Assembly: GCA_946222495.1 (NCBI GenBank)
Contig: CAMICF010000148.1
Span: 1 to 7,322 of the forward strand
Length of the DNA: 7,322 nucleotides
From: an uncultured Janibacter sp.
GTDB taxonomy: Bacteria; Actinomycetota; Actinomycetes; Actinomycetales; Dermatophilaceae
Direction: 5' to 3'
Made by a program: the position numbers and the translations under genes
Notes under the pieces: model-generated
Told to the model about the DNA's origin: nothing
The model's database searches: none
The model's input: the letters and a program-made list of their open reading frames with translations, nothing else
In this document: in pieces, positions 1 through 5,385 of the stretch
Layout: every line of letters starts with the position of its first letter
How positions within the stretch are numbered: position 1 is the stretch's first letter

Positions 1-1
1 C

Positions 2-3000
2 ACGGTCTCCCCGGCCCGGCCCGACGAGGAGACCGTCTCTCCCCCACCGCCGCTCGACTCCCAGCAGGGGTCGACCCCCTTCCAGGCGCTGCTTCCGGTG
101 ATGGGCGCCACGTCGAGCGTGGTGATGATGGTCGTGCTCCGCAACGGCAACCCGCTCTTCCTCGTCGTCGCCGGCCTCGTCTTCGTCGTCGCCATCGTCG
201 GAGGTCTCGGCTTCGCCCTCTCCACGAGAGGTCGGCAGGCGCGTCAGCGACGCACCCAGCGCGAGCTCTACCTCGACTACCTCGAGAAGCTGCGCCGCGA
301 CCTGACCGAGCGCACCACGCAGGCGCGGCAGGAGAGTGCGGTCATCCACCCGGACCCGGCCGCGTTGGCGTCGGTGATCCGCGACCCGGCGCGCGTGTGG
401 GAGCGTCGCCCGCGAGACCCGGACTTCCTGCAGGTGCGGGTCGGTCTCGGGCGCGTGCCGTGGTTCGACCTGACCGTCCCTCCGCCCGAGTCCCCGCTGG
501 AGCCGCACGATCCGATCCTGCTCGGCGAGGCCGAGCTGATCACCTCCAGCTACGAGCAGGTCGGCGCGATGCCCGTCACGGCGGACCTGCGTCGGGCGGG
601 CGTCGTCGCGGTCGTCGGCGACCACGCCGAGGGGGTCGCCAGCGTCCGCTCCATGCTGCTCCAGCTCGCCTCGAGCCACAGTCCGGACGACCTGTCGCTC
701 GCCGCGGTCTTCTCCCCGTCCCGGGCCGACGCCTGGCGCGGGCTCGACCTGCTCCCCCACGTCCAGGACCCGAGCCTGCTCGACGGCCCGGTCCCGGCTC
801 GTCGCATCGCCCCGGACGTCGGCTCGCTGGGCGAGGTCCTCGGCGAGACCCTGACGGACCGCCTCCAGCACGCGCACAGCCTCCGTCGCACGGGGGTCTC
901 CGGGAACCCTCCCCCGCACCTCGTCCTCGTCTGCGACGACCACGGCCGTCGGGCCTCCTCGCTCCCCCTCGGCGCGAGCCCGCAGGAGCTCGGCATCACC
1001 GTCATCCACCTCCTGTCCGACCGGCTGCACGAGCCGAGCAACGTCGACCTGCGCCTGACGCTCGGCGCCGACGGCGACGACCCCGCGGCCGGCCCCGACC
1101 TGCTCGTCACCCGGCCGGGCACGACCGACGCCGTCGAGTCCCGCCTGACGACCGACGTGCCCTCGCTCGCGCTCTTCGAGTCGACCGCCCGGTCGATGTC
1201 GGCGCTGCGGTTGACGATGACGGCAGCCGCGGCCGAGGACGAGCAGCGCTCGCTCAGCGTCTCCGAGCTCCTCGGCGTGGGCGACCCGCGGTCGATCGAC
1301 CCGGGCAAGGTGTGGCGCCCGCGCACCCGCGAGGACTTCCTCAAGGTGCCCTTCGGCACCGACGACCACGGCAACCCCGTCCACCTCGACCTCAAGGAGA
1401 GCGCCCAGCTCGGCATGGGCCCGCACGGGATCTGCGTCGGCGCGACCGGCTCCGGCAAGTCGGAGATGCTGCGCACGCTCATCCTCTCCCTCGCCCTGAC
1501 GCACCCGCCCGAGGACCTGAGCATGATCCTCGTGGACTACAAGGGTGGCGCGGCCTTCGCTCCCTTCGAGGGGATGCCGCACCTGGCCGGCCTCATCGAC
1601 AACCTCGCCGACGACCCGCACCTCACCACCCGTGCCCGCAGCTCCATCCAGGGTGAGGTCGTCCGCCGCCAGCAGCTCCTCAAGGACGCCGGGTCCTCAC
1701 CCTCGATCACGCACTACCGCGAGCTGCGCGCCGAGAACCCCGACCTCCCGCCGATGCCGCACCTCTTCGTCGTCATCGACGAGTTCGGCGAGCTGCTCAC
1801 CGCGGAGCCGGACTTCATCGACCTCTTCCTCCAGATCGGCCGCATCGGTCGGTCCATCGGGGTGCACCTGCTCCTCTCCAGCCAGCGGATCGAAGGGGGC
1901 AAGCTCCGTGGTTTGGACACGTACCTCTCCTACCGGCTCGGCCTGCGCACCTTCGACGGGCCGGAGTCGCAGATCGTCCTCGGCAACTCCGACGCGTACA
2001 ACCTGCCGCCACTGCCGGGCTACGGCTATCTCAAGGTCGACACGAGCGTCTACACGCGCTTCCGGTCCGGGTACGTCTCCGGGGCCGTGCGAGGGCCGGC
2101 GCCCGAGCAGGCGAGCCAGGAGGACGAGGCCGCACGGCCGATGCTCGTCCCGACGTACAACGGCATCGCCCGGGACGACGAAGGGCGGAGCAGCCAGCCG
2201 GCACGTCTCGCCAAGCCGGACACCGGCCGCAGCTTCGTCGAGGAGGCCGTGGACCAGGTACGCGACGACGACCGCTCCGTCCGACCCGTGTGGTTGCCTC
2301 CGCTGCCCGACCGGGTGGCCGTGGGCGCACTGCTCGACGACTCTCCCCCTTCGAGCGGTCTGAGCGCGGTCATCGGGCTCACCGACGACCCGACCAAGCA
2401 GGCGCAGGACCCGTGGCAGCTCGACCTGACCCGAGCCGGCGGGCACGTCGTGGTCATCGGCGCGCCGCAGACCGGCCGCAGCACCCTGCTGCGCACGGTG
2501 GCGGTCTCGCTCGCCATGACGCGCACCCCGCAGGAGGTCGCCGTCTACGGCATGGACCTGACCGGTGGCGGTCTCCAGCGGCTGGAGGGCTTCCCCCACG
2601 TCGGTGGCGTGGCGACGCGCTCGCACCGTGACCGGCTGCAGCGTCTGCTCGAGGAGCTGAGCGGCATGATCGCTCACCGCGAGCAGGTCTTCCGGGACCG
2701 CGGCATCGACTCCCTGGCCCAGCTGCGCACGCTGCACGCTCAGGGCAAGATCCCCGAGCTGAGCTCGGCGGACGTGGTCGTGCTCGTCGACGGCTACGGG
2801 ACCATCCGGCAGGACTTCCCGGAGCTCGAGGACTCGATGACCGACATCATGCTCCGGGCGTCGAGCTTCGGGGTGCACCTCGTGATCACCCTGACCCGGT
2901 GGAGCGAGCTGCGCATGGCGCACCAAGCGCTCTTCGGGACGCGAATCGAGCTGCGGCTCAACGACCCCGCGGACTCGGGCATCGAGCGGAAGCTGTCCAA

Positions 3001-3907
3001 GACGCTCTCGGCGGACACACCCGGGCGGGCGCTGCTCGACTCCAAGCTCTTCGGTCAGGTGGCACAGCCCGTCCTCGATCTCGTCCCCGACGACGAGGTG
3101 GCCGACGAGGTCGAGTCGCTCGCGGAGCGCAGCAAGGCGTCGTGGAGCGGCCCCGCCGCCGCCCCGATCCGGCTGCTGCCGATGCACCTGGGCACCGACG
3201 AGCTCCCGGACATCTTCGACGAGCCGGACACGGTCCCGATCGGGCTGCGGCGGGACACGATGGGCCCGGCGCTGTGGGACTTCCTGGACGAGGACCAGCA
3301 CCTCATGGCCCTCGGCGACGCGAAGTGCGGGAAGTCCTCCCTGCTCCGTCTCATCGCCTCGGGGATGATCGAGCGCTACACGAGCGAGGAGCTCGCCATC
3401 GCCGTCATCGACACCCGCGGCCACGTCCCCAGCGTCATCCCCGACGACTACCTCGCGGCCCACGCCCGGAGTGCGGGTCAGGCTCAGGGGATGTGCGCGT
3501 CGATCGCCGCCGAGATGGAGCAGCGCCAGGACCGCACCCCGGAGGAGAACGAGTCAGCGCCCCGGGTTCTCGTGCTCGTCGACGACTTCGACATCGTCTC
3601 CGCCGGCAACCTCGAGGTGCTCGGCCCCCTTCTGCCGTACCTGCCCAGCGCCCGCGACCTCGGGCTGCACATCGTGCTGACCCGGCCGATGGCCGGGTCG
3701 AGCCGCGCGCTCTTCGGCCGGACGATGCAGACCATCCGCGACACCGGTGGCTCGATGCTGCTCATGTCCGGTGAGCGGGGCGAGGGGCAGATCATCAACC
3801 GGATCTACCCCGAGCGGTTCCCGCCCGGACGCGGTCGGTACGTCCGCCGCGGGGAGAACCCGCACGTCATCCAGCTCGCGCAGCTGCCCGAGGAGGCCGA
3901 CGCATGA
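2..3907 (+). CDS. eccC: T7SS ATPase EccC (three FtsK/SpoIIIE domains), 5'-partial
   Basis: This is the membrane-anchored motor that recognises and drives export of type VII (ESX) substrates. The frame is open to the left edge. The first possible start, GTG at 98, is probably internal: the codons before it read as a Pro-rich segment running into PFQALLPVMG, the usual start of EccC helix 1. Numbering from that GTG, a second membrane helix spans about 19-41, followed by a basic stretch and the EccC-typical WERRPRDPDFLQVRVG (about 101-116). ATPase domain 1 has Walker A GATGSGKS (448-455), VDYKGGAAF, and Walker B VVIDEF (558-563). Domain 2 has the altered Walker A GAPQTGRST (788-796; Arg replaces Lys) and VDGYG at the Walker B site. 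Domain 3 has GDAKCGKS (1073-1080) and VDDFD (1161-1165). The length fits a fused EccCa-EccCb. The stop overlaps the next start (ATGA). Family and fold are clear; which ESX subtype is unknown. Confidence 0.95.
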   Translation, partial: TVSPARPDEETVSPPPPLDSQQGSTPFQALLPVMGATSSVVMMVVLRNGNPLFLVVAGLVFVVAIVGGLGFALSTRGRQARQRRTQRELYLDYLEKLRRDLTERTTQARQESAVIHPDPAALASVIRDPARVWERRPRDPDFLQVRVGLGRVPWFDLTVPPPESPLEPHDPILLGEAELITSSYEQVGAMPVTADLRRAGVVAVVGDHAEGVASVRSMLLQLASSHSPDDLSLAAVFSPSRADAWRGLDLLPHVQDPSLLDGPVPARRIAPDVGSLGEVLGETLTDRLQHAHSLRRTGVSGNPPPHLVLVCDDHGRRASSLPLGASPQELGITVIHLLSDRLHEPSNVDLRLTLGADGDDPAAGPDLLVTRPGTTDAVESRLTTDVPSLALFESTARSMSALRLTMTAAAAEDEQRSLSVSELLGVGDPRSIDPGKVWRPRTREDFLKVPFGTDDHGNPVHLDLKESAQLGMGPHGICVGATGSGKSEMLRTLILSLALTHPPEDLSMILVDYKGGAAFAPFEGMPHLAGLIDNLADDPHLTTRARSSIQGEVVRRQQLLKDAGSSPSITHYRELRAENPDLPPMPHLFVVIDEFGELLTAEPDFIDLFLQIGRIGRSIGVHLLLSSQRIEGGKLRGLDTYLSYRLGLRTFDGPESQIVLGNSDAYNLPPLPGYGYLKVDTSVYTRFRSGYVSGAVRGPAPEQASQEDEAARPMLVPTYNGIARDDEGRSSQPARLAKPDTGRSFVEEAVDQVRDDDRSVRPVWLPPLPDRVAVGALLDDSPPSSGLSAVIGLTDDPTKQAQDPWQLDLTRAGGHVVVIGAPQTGRSTLLRTVAVSLAMTRTPQEVAVYGMDLTGGGLQRLEGFPHVGGVATRSHRDRLQRLLEELSGMIAHREQVFRDRGIDSLAQLRTLHAQGKIPELSSADVVVLVDGYGTIRQDFPELEDSMTDIMLRASSFGVHLVITLTRWSELRMAHQALFGTRIELRLNDPADSGIERKLSKTLSADTPGRALLDSKLFGQVAQPVLDLVPDDEVADEVESLAERSKASWSGPAAAPIRLLPMHLGTDELPDIFDEPDTVPIGLRRDTMGPALWDFLDEDQHLMALGDAKCGKSSLLRLIASGMIERYTSEELAIAVIDTRGHVPSVIPDDYLAAHARSAGQAQGMCASIAAEMEQRQDRTPEENESAPRVLVLVDDFDIVSAGNLEVLGPLLPYLPSARDLGLHIVLTRPMAGSSRALFGRTMQTIRDTGGSMLLMSGERGEGQIINRIYPERFPPGRGRYVRRGENPHVIQLAQLPEEADA
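3891..3896 (+). promoter_or_regulatory. Ribosome binding site for the MinD-like gene
   Basis: AGGAGG lies seven bases before the ATG at 3904, inside the last codons of eccC. It fixes that ATG as the start and, with the ATGA overlap, indicates translational coupling to eccC. Confidence 0.75.
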
Positions 3908-4482
3908 CCACGCTCGCCGTCATCGGCACCGCGGGTGGGGTCGGGGCCAGCACGCTCGCGGCCCTGACCTTCGCCGGGCTACGTCACCGACCGGGTGGGG
4001 CACCGTCCGTGCATGGCGACGGGCCGCACGGGATCGCCGAGCGGATCGGCGACTCCGAGGTCCCGCTCGTCGACGCCGGCTCCTCGATCTGGGACTCGGG
4101 CCTGACCGGACCGCGAGCGGTCGTCTCCGTGCTCGAACGGCCGGGGACGATCGTGGTGCTCATCGCGCCGGACACGCCGATCGGACGCGCGGACGCGGCC
4201 GCCTGCGTGGAGGGCGCGGTCGAGAGGTTCGGCCCCGAGGTCGTCTCCCGGATCAGCCTCGTCCACATGGACGTGTACCGGTCGGGCAGTCGTCGTCGCA
4301 CGGACCCGCCTCCGGCGAACATCGCCGTGGTGAGGATCCCGCACGACCGCGCTCTCGCCGAGCCCGGGCCGATCCCGGCCCAGGAGGCGCTGGACCAGAA
4401 CACCCGCGCGGGTGTCAGCGCGTGGCTCGACCTGGCGAACCGTGCGCTGCCGCAGGGGCAGGGGGCGTCGGCGCCTCGGTGA
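3904..4482 (+). CDS. MinD/ParA-like P-loop protein with degenerate Walker A, T7SS-linked
   Basis: This 192-residue protein starts with a beta strand (LAVIGT) and then AGGVGASTLAAL (residues 10-21). That matches the deviant Walker A of MinD/ParA/CpaE-type proteins (KGGVGKTT), but both the leading signature lysine and the P-loop lysine are replaced by alanine. PLVDAGSSIWD (about 54-64) sits where these proteins have their second Asp motif, and VVLIAPDTP (about 84-92) resembles the strand after it. At 192 residues it is shorter than the usual 250-300, and the C-terminus is Pro/Gly-rich. The ATG overlaps the eccC stop as ATGA and has a good Shine-Dalgarno, so it is almost certainly co-translated with the secretion motor. 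Nucleotide hydrolysis is doubtful. A scaffold, regulator or positioning partner of the T7SS is an inference. I do not recognise a named family. Confidence 0.8.
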   Translation: MTTLAVIGTAGGVGASTLAALTFAGLRHRPGGAPSVHGDGPHGIAERIGDSEVPLVDAGSSIWDSGLTGPRAVVSVLERPGTIVVLIAPDTPIGRADAAACVEGAVERFGPEVVSRISLVHMDVYRSGSRRRTDPPPANIAVVRIPHDRALAEPGPIPAQEALDQNTRAGVSAWLDLANRALPQGQGASAPR

Positions 4483-4505
4483 GCGGAGGCTCCGTCGGTG
4501 AGCGG
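4476..4505. repeat. 11-bp direct repeat across the MinD-like stop codon
   Basis: TCGGTGAGCGG occurs at 4476-4486 and again at 4495-4505, 19 bases apart. The first copy contains the TGA stop of the MinD-like gene. It looks like a small local duplication in the convergent gap; no function is evident. Confidence 0.6.
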
Positions 4506-4516
4506 TGCGCGCCGGC

Positions 4517-4543
4517 CGAGATCACGCCGGGTCGGTGATCTCG
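4517..4543. terminator. Candidate bidirectional hairpin terminator between convergent genes
   Basis: CGAGATCAC (4517-4525) and GTGATCTCG (4535-4543) form a perfect 9-bp stem with a 9-base loop. It lies 35 bases after the stop of the plus-strand operon and covers the TGA stop (4524-4522) of the minus-strand gene. No T-tract follows on either strand, so it would have to be the tail-less type proposed in high-GC actinobacteria. Position supports a terminator role; strength is uncertain because five of the nine pairs are G-C. Confidence 0.4.
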
Positions 4544-5385
4544 ACGAGGTACCCGTGATCGAGGTACCACCGCACCGGCCGCTCGGCCACGATCATCGCT
4601 CCACCGCCCGGCTGGTCGAACCACGCCGCCGCACGACCCTCCTGCGCCTCCGGCAGCTCCGCGAGCACCCGGTACCGGTGGTACTCCGCCCCCACCATGT
4701 CCGGCGGCTGCGACCGCCACGCGAAGGGAGTCCCCAGCGCGAACAGCTGCGAACCCGACTCATGCCCCACCCGGTCCACCAGGTCACCCGGCCCCACACC
4801 GGTCGGCCGCGCATACCCGCCCTCGGCATCGACCCGCTCGAAGATCCGCCGGGACGTCGCCTCGCCCGCGGCGATCAGGTCGCCGTCTGGGGCAGGCTCG
4901 GACGGGCCGCTGGTGCTCACGAGACGCTCGAGCAGCTCAACCGTTTCGTCGATGGTGGTGGCCGACGCATAGTGACGGAACCTGCCCATCGTCATCCCGC
5001 CCACGTGGAATGACCCCTCCGAGACCACGACAGCCCACCGCCCCTCAGCCGGAGGGCCCGTCGCCGTGAACTGCGGCATTCCCCGCGCAGAGACCTCGCG
5101 ACCAAACCCTGCCCGCTCTACGGTGCGCTGGAGCTCCTCCTTCAGCGATGCATTAACCAAGCCCTGGGTTGCAGTCCGCAGGTCGCTGAATCGCGTTGAT
5201 CCGGTGGGCCTTCCTCGGCTGGACGATCTCAGCTCCACCGAGCCATCGGCAAGAAGGTGGAAGCGGGTGGTGCCATCCGTCTCGTACACCTGCTCACCAG
5301 ACCATCCGACGGTGAACCACTCCTCGCCCCGCTCCTTGAGCCACGCTTGGAGTTCCTCTGGCGTCGAGACTTGCTCGGGACGCAT
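4522..5385 (-). CDS. Probable TNT immunity-like domain fused to a divergent TNT domain
   Basis: This 287-residue protein has no signal peptide or membrane helix and is probably cytoplasmic. Residues 1 to about 160 resemble, in order and character, the M. tuberculosis TNT antitoxin IFT (Rv3902c, Imm61-like as I recall): LQAWL near the start, a strand pair around FHLLADGSVEL, RWAVVVSEGSFHVGG, then a closing helix ETVELLERL. This match is from memory and moderate. Residues about 200-287 clearly align with the TNT domain of the upstream gene: DRVG with Arg205, GTPF (218-221), Arg224, EYHRYR with His236, WFDQPGGG (255-262, Gln258) and WYLDHGYLVEI. The segment between DRVG and GTPF is one residue shorter and lacks the GGNF pattern, so activity may be reduced or lost. 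The ATG directly follows the toxin's TAG, which fits a toxin-immunity pair. G+C rises from about 65% in the N-terminal part to about 74% in the TNT part. Alternative: a stand-alone second toxin with an unrelated N-domain. Confidence 0.75.
   Translation of the reverse strand: MRPEQVSTPEELQAWLKERGEEWFTVGWSGEQVYETDGTTRFHLLADGSVELRSSSRGRPTGSTRFSDLRTATQGLVNASLKEELQRTVERAGFGREVSARGMPQFTATGPPAEGRWAVVVSEGSFHVGGMTMGRFRHYASATTIDETVELLERLVSTSGPSEPAPDGDLIAAGEATSRRIFERVDAEGGYARPTGVGPGDLVDRVGHESGSQLFALGTPFAWRSQPPDMVGAEYHRYRVLAELPEAQEGRAAAWFDQPGGGAMIVAERPVRWYLDHGYLVEITDPA

Noticed and set aside
2..36. Perfect 9-bp inverted repeat ACGGTCTCC / GGAGACCGT with a 17-base loop
   Set aside because: It sits in the coding frame of eccC (two TVS-type codon runs), has no T-tract and is not in an intergenic position; it is most likely chance.
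397..1656. 419-codon open frame in another phase of eccC
   Set aside because: The product is almost only Arg, Pro, Ala and Gly, a typical high-GC shadow frame, while the overlapping frame carries EccC motifs.
1697..3463. 588-codon open frame antisense to eccC
   Set aside because: It lies wholly opposite conserved EccC ATPase domains. Its product is a low-complexity Arg/Val/Asp/Gln-rich sequence without recognisable motifs, as expected from mirror frames in high-GC DNA.
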